A stretch of DNA of 64,000 nt from Myxococcota bacterium (GTDB taxonomy: Bacteria; Myxococcota_A; UBA796; UBA9615; JAKLKC01), in NCBI GenBank assembly GCA_023150875.1, contig JAKLKC010000031.1, positions 1 to 64,000 of the forward strand, written 5' to 3'. This document shows, piece by piece, positions 42,474-51,300 of the stretch. Both the position numbers and the translations under genes were made by a program. Every line of letters begins with the position of its first letter. The first letter of the stretch is position 1. Under the pieces are notes generated by a model that saw only the letters and a list, made by a program, of their open reading frames with translations, was not told where the DNA came from and did not search any database.

Positions 42474-43321
42474 AGCGCCTCCCCCGGGGTCCGGGCGCCG
42501 TGCGATCCGGCGGCGCCGGTCCGGCCCGCCATCCGCTGCCTGATGAACCAGGTCGAGGAGCAGGCCGCCACCATCGCGGCGCTCCTGAGTGGTGGGGCGG
42601 ACAACCTCGCCAACAACTAAGGCGCCTCGGTGAGTGGAGGGAGATACAACGAGGCCGACGGCGAGTACTCGTCGGCGCTCGGTGAGGAGGGCATCCTCGA
42701 GACCGACGCCTGGGGCACCTACCCCGACGGTCCGTGAGCGCGGGCATTCCACCGGACGACCGGCCGATGAGAGCAGCCCCCCGCCGCCCAGGCCCGGTGG
42801 CCCGATCGCGCGGGTCCGGGGCATCCGGGGGCGTGGTGGCTCGCCGTGAGCGCGGGGCCCATGACCGCGTCCGTGCCGAAGCCCCCGAACGCGGACACCA
42901 TCCCTGAACCCGGTATCGTGCACAGCCCAACGCTCACCGGAACACCGGCGGTTCGTGGCAGACCGCCTGGTCCGGGGGCAGTGGCAGGTTCACCACGCAC
43001 GCGGCCGTGGCGGACGCCGGGCAGAGCGCCCCGGCTGCCAGGGGGACCCGCGCGAATGCGGAGCGGAGGGTGCGGCGGTCGGACCTGGGTTCGTGCCGCA
43101 TCTTCTTCCCCCCTCAACGGGCGTCACGGTCTCGATCGCCGGGCGTCCCGTCCTGACCCTTCCCAGGTGACCCGTCGGATGCTAGAGTCCGAGTGCTGGC
43201 GCGCGTTCGAGCTCGGCACCGACCACGGCGCCCCAGAGGATGTGGGACCTGACATCTCCAGGGTCTCGGCTCCTCCGGGTCCACAGGTCCACCGAGGGGA
43301 CACGGGGTACTCGGAGGAGAC
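42474..43321. other. Repeat-bearing gap between the tRNA region and a lipoprotein gene
   Basis: No gene is convincing. A short coding-like stretch ends in NQVEEQAATIAALLSGGADN before a TAA at 42618-42620, and a 35-residue frame, GTG 42630 to TGA 42737, reads YNEADGEYSSALGEEGILE. Both could be debris of a lost gene. The segment about 42670-42830 is the left copy of a diverged direct repeat whose partner lies at 44780-44940. The next gene's ribosome site (GGAGGAGAC) closes the gap. Confidence 0.5.
42670..42830. repeat. Left copy of a diverged direct repeat flanking a lipoprotein gene
   Basis: Matches 44780-44940 at an offset of 2113 bases over most of its length. Shared strings include GGGGCACC, CACGACCGGCCG against GACGACCGGCCG, GAGAGCAG, and GATCCGGGG against GGTCCGGGG. 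Identity is roughly three quarters by eye, with small indels. Confidence 0.6.
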
Positions 43322-44752
43322 ATGAAGAGGATGATCTGGCTCGCCCTCGCGGCCGGGATCCCAGCGTGCGGCGAAGGCGATCTCAACTCGGAGGATCCCC
43401 CGGGCGGCGACGAAGCCAGGATTCACGTGGATCAGACCACCATCGACTTCGGTGTGCTGGAAGCCGGCGAGGAGTCGTCGGCTGTCGTCACCATCGAGAA
43501 CGTGGGCGCGGAGACGCTCTACATCAATGGCCTGGAGCCCGCGGGAGACATGGCGTTCCGCGTCGCCGCCGATGGAATGCAAGACACGCTCGTTCCGGGC
43601 GATTCCGCGTGGTTCACGGTCTACTACGTCGCGTCGGGCGGGGTGGACATGGGCACCGTCTCCGTCCATAGCTCCGACCCCATCGACCCCGTGGTCCCCG
43701 TCGAACTCGTCGGCGGTCTGCGCGGTGCCGAGTTCGCCTGGGACAGGGATCCCCTCGACTTCGGCGTCCTCACCGTGGGCGAAGCGGCGACGGAGACGGT
43801 CACGATCACCAACGCCGGTGAGGCCGAGCTGACCGTCGACGCTCTCGTCCTCGACGGCGACGCCTTCTCCGCCGAGCTCCCCGCGACGCCGTTCTCGCTC
43901 GCGGGGGGCGAGGCCGTCTCGCTCGCCGTCACCTTCGCCCCGGCGTCCTCGGGCGTCGAGACGGGGACGATCACGGCGGCCAGCAATGCATACCAGGACA
44001 ACGTCCTCGACATCACGGGGACCGGGACCAGCAAGCCCATCGCCGTGTGCGGCGTCGATCCCGAGACCGTGACGGGCCATGGCCAGACGGCGAACTGGAT
44101 CGGTGAGGGGTCGTACGATCCGGACGGCGCCGGGATCGCGGACTACCAGTGGTCCCTGTACTCCCAGCCCGAGGGGAGCGCCGCGACGATGCCGGGGGAA
44201 GGGGCCGACCGCGGGCCCTTCGAGTGGGACCTCGCGGGCGAGTACGTGGGCGAGCTCGTCGTGACCAACACGCTCGGCGGGGTCTCCGACCCCTGCTACG
44301 CGACGCTGACCGCGAACCCGGAGGCCGGCCTGTGGATCGAGATGTACTGGGCGCACTCCGGGGACGACATGGACCTGCACCTGCTCGCGCCGGGCGGGAT
44401 CGTCGAGAGCGACATGGACTGCCATTACGAGAACTGCGTGGGGGGATTCCTGGACTGGGGCACTGGCGGGTACTCGGCGGACGATCCCAGCCTCGATTTC
44501 GACGACGTCGACTGGACAGGCCCGGAGAACATCCGGATCGAGGAGCCCCAGGACGGCGAGTTCACCGTGATCGTCCACGACTACCCGAACAGCGTCTACT
44601 CGGGATCCAACCAGGTGTGGGTGAAAGTCTACGTCGGGGGCGAGCTGGCCTTCTCCGACGACTGCGGCATCTCGGGGGAGGACTCGTACACCACCTTCGC
44701 CTACGTCGAGTTCCCCGGCGGGACGGTCACGGACGGCCCCGCCTGCGACTGA
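43322..44752 (+). CDS. Lipoprotein with two ASH domains, a PKD-like domain and a YfaP/DUF2135-like domain
   Basis: A 476-residue lipoprotein: a signal peptide with LALAAGIPAC, then two ASH domains (VDQTTIDFGVLEAGEESSAV and RDPLDFGVLTVGEAATETV as first strands) to about residue 240. A PKD-like domain follows (GEGSYDPDGAGIADYQWSLY), then a C-terminal domain WAHSGDDMDLHLLAPGG with CHYENC and FTVIVHDYPNSVYSGSNQVW, resembling the YfaP/DUF2135 surface-protein domain. ATG 43322 has GGAGGAG upstream. Codon bias is a little less extreme than its neighbours (more A and T), and it sits between diverged direct repeats, so recent mobility or duplication is possible. Likely displayed on the cell surface. 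Confidence 0.85.
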   Translation: MKRMIWLALAAGIPACGEGDLNSEDPPGGDEARIHVDQTTIDFGVLEAGEESSAVVTIENVGAETLYINGLEPAGDMAFRVAADGMQDTLVPGDSAWFTVYYVASGGVDMGTVSVHSSDPIDPVVPVELVGGLRGAEFAWDRDPLDFGVLTVGEAATETVTITNAGEAELTVDALVLDGDAFSAELPATPFSLAGGEAVSLAVTFAPASSGVETGTITAASNAYQDNVLDITGTGTSKPIAVCGVDPETVTGHGQTANWIGEGSYDPDGAGIADYQWSLYSQPEGSAATMPGEGADRGPFEWDLAGEYVGELVVTNTLGGVSDPCYATLTANPEAGLWIEMYWAHSGDDMDLHLLAPGGIVESDMDCHYENCVGGFLDWGTGGYSADDPSLDFDDVDWTGPENIRIEEPQDGEFTVIVHDYPNSVYSGSNQVWVKVYVGGELAFSDDCGISGEDSYTTFAYVEFPGGTVTDGPACD

Positions 44753-45130
44753 GCCACGGATGCCGGCAGGCTCTCCCGGCGCCTCGGTGTGCGGGGGGGG
44801 CAAGCATCGCCCAGACCGACGACGGGGGCACCGACCCCGAACGTCCATGAGCGCAGGCATTTCACCGCACGACCGGCCGGCGAGAGCAGTCCACCGCCCC
44901 AAAGGCCCGACGCTCCCATGGCACCGATCCGGGGAAGCCAAGGGTCCGCGAGCCGCTGCGCCTCCGCCGGGAGCGCGCGGAGGAGGCCCGCCCCCGAGCC
45001 GGTCGGCAACCCGCCCGCCCCCGCGCGGCACCGGAGTGGCCCACGCCGCGCGGGGTGTCCCCCTTGAATGGCCCCCGGCTGCGGGGTAGCCTGCCGCCGC
45101 CGTGCGCCGGCCGGGCCCACCTTCGCCTCG
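44753..45130. other. Gap carrying the right direct repeat
   Basis: About 380 bases without a recognised gene. Apart from the repeat at 44780-44940 it is GC-rich Arg/Pro-type shadow coding. No promoter stands out. Confidence 0.5.
44780..44940. repeat. Right copy of the diverged direct repeat
   Basis: Partner of 42670-42830 in the same orientation. Together they bracket the lipoprotein gene at 43322. Confidence 0.6.
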
Positions 45131-45532
45131 ATGCCTGGTCGCGCCCGCCGGAGTCCCGCCTTGCTGCTGGTGCCGACCTACGTCGCCCCGAGCGCCATCC
45201 ACGGGCTGGGGGTGTTCGCCGCCGAGCCCATCCCCCGGGGGACACCCATGTGGCGCTTCCAAGAGGGGCTCGACGCCATCGTCCCCGCGGGGGTGACGGA
45301 GGACCTGCCCGGAGTCGCTCGGCGCTTCCTCCGGCGGTACGCATACGAGTCGCCCCAGTTCCCCGGAGGCCTCGTGCTGGGCTTCGACGACTCGCGGTTC
45401 ATCAACCACAGCGACGACCCCAACACCGATACCCGCGCCGAGGTGACCGTCGCCCGCCGGGACATCGCGAGGGACGAGGAGATCACCTGCGACTACGGCG
45501 AGTTCTGCACCGAGTTCGACCTCGCTGACTGA
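45131..45532 (+). CDS. Small SET-domain protein
   Basis: A 133-residue protein that is almost entirely a minimal SET domain, the fold of protein lysine methyltransferases that use SAM. Visible motifs are SAIHGLGVFAAEPIPRGT at the start, FINHSDDPNT (the NHS/DPN pseudoknot motif), and ARRDIARDEEITCDYGEF with the catalytic tyrosine region (usual ELTxDY; here ITCDY). There are no pre- or post-SET cysteines. Bacterial SET proteins of this size occur widely, and their targets are mostly unknown. ATG 45131 has only a weak ribosome site; ATG 45068 would add 21 Arg/Ala-rich residues. Confidence 0.85.
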   Translation: MPGRARRSPALLLVPTYVAPSAIHGLGVFAAEPIPRGTPMWRFQEGLDAIVPAGVTEDLPGVARRFLRRYAYESPQFPGGLVLGFDDSRFINHSDDPNTDTRAEVTVARRDIARDEEITCDYGEFCTEFDLAD

Positions 45533-45624
45533 GCCTGGGGTCGCCCGGGCCCGGCTCCGAACGGCCGCGGGCGGTCTTCTCGAACGCAGACCCACGGCAC
45601 GTCCGGACGCGGCGCCCCCGGGGG

Positions 45625-46713
45625 TCAGGGCGTGACGCGGACGGCGATGTACGTGGCGTTGTCGCCCTCTTCGACCTCCGCCAGCTCGCCTTCGGAGTCC
45701 AGGACGACGCCGACGTACTGGAGTCCCGTAGAGGCGTCGGAGGGGATGGTGATCCCCCAGGTCTCGGTCATGAGATAGCCGGCGTCCGCGTACACCGGGG
45801 CCTCGCCGATACGGCGGTCCCACAAGGTGATCGACGGGTCGCGAGAGAGCATGACCGCCGACTGGACCGCCACCGGCACGGCGCCGGCGTTCTCCAGGGT
45901 GAAGTCGAACAGGTAGGTCCGCCCCCGCCGCACGTCGAAGACGGGCTCCCCGTAAAGCATCCGGGTCGCCACCGGGGCGCCGTAGAGGTCGGTGACCTCG
46001 GTGCGCTGGGCCGCCGCATACTCCCCCCAGGGCTCGAGGTACTCCCAGTGGGTGATGCTGATGTCGTCGTACCCTCCGGCGGCGCCGTAGGAGGCGAGCA
46101 GGCCGGCGGCGGTGTCCGAGCCGATGTGGGGGATCGCCCGCATGCCGTTGGCGATGGAATGGGTCCAGTCGACGCCCATCAGGCTGTACAGGCCGTCCTC
46201 GTGCCCGAGGCCGGCGCAGTGTCCGAGCTCGTGCATCACCACCGCGTCGAGGGGCCTGCCGCCACCGCCGTAGTGGATCATCGTGATCTTCGCGTCCCGG
46301 ACGGTCCACGCGACGGCGGAGTCGATGTACACGTCGGTCTCGATCAGGTCCGTGCCGAGGTACCAGTAGAGCGTGATGGCGGGGTGGCCCCCGAGGATGG
46401 CGGCGTCCGTGGTCAGCGCCAGCTCGTTCTCCCCGTTCCCGGAGACCTGCTCCTCGTCGTCGTCCGGCGACAGGGCGAACCAGATCGTCGCGGGGTTGAG
46501 CGCGAAGCGGTCGAAGGCGCCCTGGATCGCGTCGAGCACCGAGGGGACGTCCCCGACGTCGGGAGCGTGGTGGATGGTCACGCCGTATTCGCCGCCGGGC
46601 CAGGTGAGGGGACCTTCGCCGGCGTTGAGCTGCTGGAATGCGCTCGCGGCGTGGGGGAGAAGGGTCGCCAGGGCCAGGACGGCGGCGGAGGCGATGGGAG
46701 ACTTGCGACTCAT
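45625..46713 (-). CDS. Secreted matrixin-like metalloprotease
   Basis: A 362-residue exported protease. A signal peptide (AAVLALATLLPHAASAFQQ) is followed by a matrixin domain with VVMHELGHCAGLGH and a Met-turn-like YSLMGVDW. After residue 225 a beta-rich CARDB/APHP-like domain follows (FDFTLENAGAVPVAVQSAVM, ending GDNATYIAVRVTP). Unlike the other matrixins here it has no MopE repeat and no MYXO-CTERM tail, so it is probably released. ATG 46713 is the conserved start. The gene just upstream on the same strand encodes the small domain that accompanies matrixins elsewhere in the window. Confidence 0.87.
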   Translation of the reverse strand: MSRKSPIASAAVLALATLLPHAASAFQQLNAGEGPLTWPGGEYGVTIHHAPDVGDVPSVLDAIQGAFDRFALNPATIWFALSPDDDEEQVSGNGENELALTTDAAILGGHPAITLYWYLGTDLIETDVYIDSAVAWTVRDAKITMIHYGGGGRPLDAVVMHELGHCAGLGHEDGLYSLMGVDWTHSIANGMRAIPHIGSDTAAGLLASYGAAGGYDDISITHWEYLEPWGEYAAAQRTEVTDLYGAPVATRMLYGEPVFDVRRGRTYLFDFTLENAGAVPVAVQSAVMLSRDPSITLWDRRIGEAPVYADAGYLMTETWGITIPSDASTGLQYVGVVLDSEGELAEVEEGDNATYIAVRVTP

Positions 46714-46794
46714 GGGGGCTCCAGGGCCGCGCGCCCGCGCGGCGTTGGACCCGGGCCCGAGGCGCTCGCGCCTCTGCCCGGGGGTTGCAGGGAG

Positions 46795-47391
46795 TCAGCG
46801 GACGTCCTGGTCCAGGAACGCGGGGAGGTCGAAGGACAGGGGGGTGCCCGCGTCGGTGCGCGGTCCGTCGGCCCCCATGCGGATCCGCCCCCTCTCCCAA
46901 CCCACAAGCGGACAGGTCGGATCGGTCGAGTCCACGAACAGCAGGTCCCGGTCCCCCTCGCGGAAGGTGGGGATCCCGCTCACGCCCAGCACCCGCCCGT
47001 CGCTGGCCCGTCCGCCGAGGAAGGTCAGGACCACCTCGTCGCCGGTGGCGGCGCCCTTCCAGGCCCGGACGACCTCGAAGGCGACGCGGGTGGCGGGCAT
47101 CTCGCCCAGGGATCCGAACACGCCCACGGTGGCTTCGACCCGGACGGCGTGTCCCTCGAACACCCGGTCGGCGCGTTCGAGCATCTCGTGGGCTCCCGCG
47201 ACACCTCCCGCGGCCCCCTCCTCCCCCGCCATGCCGGGCTCGTGGGGGGACGGCGCCGGGGCCGCGACGGTGCCCTCGGCCGGCGTGGATTCGCCACCGG
47301 GCGACGGGGCGCACCCTGCCAGGGCGGCGAGGACGGCGAGTCCCGCCGTACGGAACGCGCGGGAAGCGGGGGGGTTCTTCTTGGCGAGCAC
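46795..47391 (-). CDS. Lipoprotein with the matrixin-partner domain
   Basis: A 198-residue lipoprotein with lipobox LAALAGC. After a low-complexity linker, residues 65-180 form a beta-rich domain (LERADRVFEGHAVRVEA, then RVAFEVVRAWKGAATGDEVV, then FREGDRDLLFVDS) that matches the N-terminal domain of the metalloprotease at 20876 and the C-terminal domain of the one at 40516. It lies directly upstream of the matrixin at 45625, 81 bases apart on the same strand. GTG 47391 has GAGGAGAAGG upstream. Its function is not established; constant association with matrixins suggests an inhibitor, prodomain-like or binding module. Confidence 0.75.
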   Translation of the reverse strand: MLAKKNPPASRAFRTAGLAVLAALAGCAPSPGGESTPAEGTVAAPAPSPHEPGMAGEEGAAGGVAGAHEMLERADRVFEGHAVRVEATVGVFGSLGEMPATRVAFEVVRAWKGAATGDEVVLTFLGGRASDGRVLGVSGIPTFREGDRDLLFVDSTDPTCPLVGWERGRIRMGADGPRTDAGTPLSFDLPAFLDQDVR

Positions 47392-47707
47392 CGGCCTTCT
47401 CCTCGGGGAGCGGCGGCTCCCCCTGGGTTCGAATAGACAGTCGAGGCATCGGGAGGATGTGACACGCGCGCCTCGCCGAGATCCGTCGCGGCCGTCGCTC
47501 CCATTCCGGCCGCCCGGTCCCCGAAGCCCACCCTGCCCGTCGGGGCCGACGCCGACGGCGCCGATCCCGGGGACGGGGTGGGCGCGCCCACCCGGGGTCC
47601 ACCGGGTCCCCCGTGCGCCGGCGGGCCCCCCGCTACGGGACCCTAGACAGCGGCCTCTTGCGTCCGTTATCTTGCCGCCCAGGCGCGGGGCTCCCCGGGC
47701 GACTTCC

Positions 47708-48316
47708 ATGCACCAGCAGGACCGGCAAGCGATCGAGGAGAGGGTGCGGGATCGGCTCGCGGCGGGGGACGCGGCGGCGGCGGCGGAGGCGATCGTGCTC
47801 GGCTACGGGCCCGAGGTCCTCGGCTGGCTCCGGGTGTCCGTCAGGGACGAGCACGAGGCGGCTGACATGTTCTCGGCCTTCTCCGAGGAGGTCTGCCGGT
47901 CCGTCGGCCGGTTCCGGGGGGACAGCTCGGCCCGCACCTGGGCCTACGCCGTCGCTCGGAACTGCCAGCGCCGCCTCTGGGCCGCGCCCCGCCGGCAGCG
48001 GGAGGCCCCCCTCACCCCGTCGCTGGCGTCCCGCCTGGAAGTCCAGGTGCGGACCGAGACCCTGCCGTACCTCCGGACCGAAGCGAAAGACCGCCTCGAG
48101 GCCATCCGGGACTCGATGTCCGCCGAGGACCGCTCGCTTCTGGTGTTGCGCCTGGACCGGGGGCTGGCGTGGGAGGAGATCGCCCGGGTGCTCGCCGAGG
48201 ACGGCGCCCCGGAGGCGGAGGGGGTCCGGAGGCGGGCCGCGGCGCTGCGGAAACGCTTCCAGCGGCTGAAGGAGGCCCTGCGCGAGCGCGCCCGGGCCGA
48301 GGGGCTGGTGGAGTAG
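47708..48316 (+). CDS. ECF-type RNA polymerase sigma factor
   Basis: A 202-residue sigma-70 family protein. Region 2 is recognisable in DEHEAADMFSAFSEEVCRSV followed by FRGDSSARTWAYAVARNC, the -10 recognition helix. Region 4 has LLVLRLDRGLAWEEIARVLA with a Glu/Arg-rich helix after it. Length and lack of region 3 fit an extracytoplasmic-function sigma factor. It starts at ATG 47708 with no strong ribosome site. The kinase gene 19 bases downstream is almost certainly in the same transcript and may control it, as in known ECF sigma-kinase pairs. Confidence 0.86.
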   Translation: MHQQDRQAIEERVRDRLAAGDAAAAAEAIVLGYGPEVLGWLRVSVRDEHEAADMFSAFSEEVCRSVGRFRGDSSARTWAYAVARNCQRRLWAAPRRQREAPLTPSLASRLEVQVRTETLPYLRTEAKDRLEAIRDSMSAEDRSLLVLRLDRGLAWEEIARVLAEDGAPEAEGVRRRAAALRKRFQRLKEALRERARAEGLVE

Positions 48317-48335
48317 CCTCGCGGAGGTCCATCGG

Positions 48336-51300
48336 GTGGGGGACGCTGGAGAGTCCGCGGCGGATGCCGTGTCGGCGGCGGGAGAGCCCGACTCCCTCAC
48401 CGCGTCCCCCGGGACGGATGGCCCCGGCGACCCGACCGCGTCGGGGGATGTGGACTCCTTCCTGCGCCAGCTCGCCCGGGCGCCGCCCGTCGAGATCGCC
48501 GGCCAAGTGGACCGCCCCCTGGGCCCCGGAGACGTGGTGGCGGGCCGCTTCGAGGTCATCCGCGCCCTGGGCCGCGGGGGCATGGCCACCGTGCACCTCG
48601 CAAGGGACCTGGCCCTCGGCCGCTCCGTCGCGGTGAAGGCGGTGGACGTCCCCCCCGAGGGGGGCCCGAGGAGGGAGCGCTGGCTGGCGCAGTTCCAGGA
48701 GGAGGCCCGGGCGACGGCGAGGCTGAACCACCCCCACATCGTGACCCTCTACGAGGCGGGCCAGTGGGGATCGCGCCCCTTCATCGTGCTGGAGCTGCTG
48801 ACGGGGGAGACCCTCGCCACCCGCCTTCGCCGGGGCCGCCTCACCGTGCGGGAGTCGCTGGAGACCGGCTCCCAGATCGCCGCGGGGCTTGCCCACGCCC
48901 ACGGGCGGGGGATCCTCCACCGCGACCTCAAGCCCCAGAACGTGTGGATCTGCGAGGACGGGACGGTCAAGGTCATGGACTTCGGCCTCGCCCACGTCGA
49001 GCGTCTCGACCCAGGGCAGATCGAGTCGATGTTCACGGGGACCGGCCCGCGCATGGAGTTCGAGGCCCGGGGGAGCCCGACGGCGGGGACCCCCGCCTAC
49101 ATGGCTCCCGAGCAGTGGGCCGGCGAGGCGCAGGACCCGCGGACGGACGTCTTCGGGCTCGGGGCGACCCTGTACGAGATGCTGGCGGGACGACCGCCGT
49201 TCGCCGGGCGGGACCGCGACGGACTGCGGCGCTCCGCCGCCGGCCAGGGCCCGGCGCCGTCGATCCGGGACTCGGTCCCGGACCTCCCGGAGCGGGCGGC
49301 GGGGATCGTCGACGCCTGCCTCGCCCGAGAGCGGAGCGCGCGACCGGGGGCCGACGAGGTGAGCCGCGCCCTCCGGGCTCTGGTCCGCCCGGGCACCCCC
49401 GGCGCCCGCGGGGACGAGAACCCCTACCGGTTCCTCCACGCTTTCGGCGAGGAGGAGGCGTCTCTCTTCTTCGGCAGGGAGCGAGAGGTGGGACGCCTGC
49501 GTCACCTGCTCCGCCACCACCCCCGCCTGGCCGTCGTGGGACCGTCGGGGGCGGGCAAGACCTCGCTGGTCATGGCGGGCCTGGTGCCCCGGCTGAGGGA
49601 GGAGGCGCCGCCCTGGGACGTCGTCGGCGTCCGCCCGGGTCCCGATCCCCTCGCCTCCCTGCAGCGCGCCCTCGCCGGCCTCCCGGGAGCGCCCTCGGAC
49701 CGGGACCTCGCCGACGCCCCCGGCCTCGCGGGGTCGACCCTGAGGTCCCGGGCGACCGCGACGGGCCGGCCGGTTCTGGTGGTCGTCGATCCGTTCGAGG
49801 AGCTGTTCACGCGTTGCGTCGATCGTCGGGATCGGCGGGCGTTCACGGCGGCGCTGCGCGGGGCCGCGGACGACTCGGCGGGGGCCGTACGCCTGGTGCT
49901 CCTGGTCCGCGAGGACTTCCTGTCGCGCCTCGCGGAGGCGGGAGACCTCCTGGGCGACGACGGGGGGGCGATCTTCCCGCTCTCGGCCCCGGGGGAGCGG
50001 GCGCTGCGAGAGGCCATCGAGCTGCCCGCCCTCGCCGTCGGGCACTCCGTCGAGCCCGGCCTGGTGGAGGACCTGCTGGGCCCCCTCTCGGCGCACCCGG
50101 CCCCCCTCCCCTTGCTCCAGTTCGCCGCCGGCCAGCTCTTCGAGCGCCGGGACCCGGTGGCCCGACGGCTGACCCGTGGGGCCCTCCAGGACCTCGGCGG
50201 GGTGGCGGGGATCCTGGCGACCCACGGGGACGAGGTGCTCCGGGCCCTGCCGGGGGAGGCCGACCGCGACGTCGCCCGGCGGCTCCTCACGGCGCTGGTG
50301 ACGCCGGAGGGCACGCGCCGCCTGCTGGGGCGCGACGCCCTGGTCGGTGAGCCTCCCGACGGTCCGAGCGCGCGCGTGCTCCGCCGGTTGATCGACGGGC
50401 GCCTCCTGACCTCGGTGGCGGGGGGAGGAGTGGAGCTGGCGCACGAGTCCCTCGTCACCGGCTGGACGACCCTCGCGGGGTGGCTGGCCGAGGACCGGGA
50501 GGGCCTCCTGGTGGTCCGCCGGGCGGAGGACGCGGCGAGGCACTGGGACGAGCGCGGGCGCCCCCCGGGCCTCCTCTGGCAGGGCCCGGCGCTGGACGAA
50601 GCGGCGCGCCACCTCCCGCGGGCGGGCCAGGGTGCGGGCCCGGTGCTGGCGGCGTACCTCGCCGCCGGACGATCGAGGGAGGGGCGGGCGCGCCGGCTGC
50701 GGCGCGGGCTGCTGGCGGCCCTCGTGGGGGGCGCGGTGGCGGTGGCCGGGGGTTCGGTCCTCGCCGCGCGGATCTACCGGGCGAAGGAGGCCGAGGCGGT
50801 GGCGCAGGCGGCCCGCGCCGCGGAGGCGGGCGCCGAGGCCCAGGCCCAGGCCCTCGCCCTGGAGGCCGACCAGGCGGCCTCCACCGATAACACCCGGAGC
50901 CTCCGGCTGGCCGTCCGAGCCGTCGAGTCCCGAGCGGGGACGGCGCAGACCGACGCCCTCCGCAGGGCCCTCCAGCTCCCCTACGTCGAGGCGGTGTACC
51001 TGGGGCACTCGGACCTGCTCAAGGACGCGGACCTCGCGCCCGACGGCCACACCGTGGCGACCGCCTCGTGGGACGGGACGGCCCGGATCTGGGACGCGGG
51101 GGGGCGTCTCCGCTCGGTCCTCCGGCACGACGGCCCGGTGGAGACCGTCTCGTTCTCCCCGGCGGGCGACCGGGTTCTCACCTCCTCGTGGGACGGCACG
51201 GCGGGGCTGTGGACCCTCGCCGGCGAGCGCCTGGCCAGGCTGGGGGAGCGAGAGGGGCGCCTTCACGGCGCGCGCTTCTCTCCGTCGGGGGACGCCGTGC

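Noticed and set aside
42195-42620. 141-codon open frame over the duplicated tRNA region
   Set aside because: Most of it is the repeated tRNA/terminator sequence read as protein; only the last 25 residues look coding and may be remnant.
43124-47602. Long minus-strand open frame across the ASH-domain lipoprotein and SET genes
   Set aside because: No recognisable motif, low-complexity Arg/Pro content, and it contradicts clear genes on both strands.
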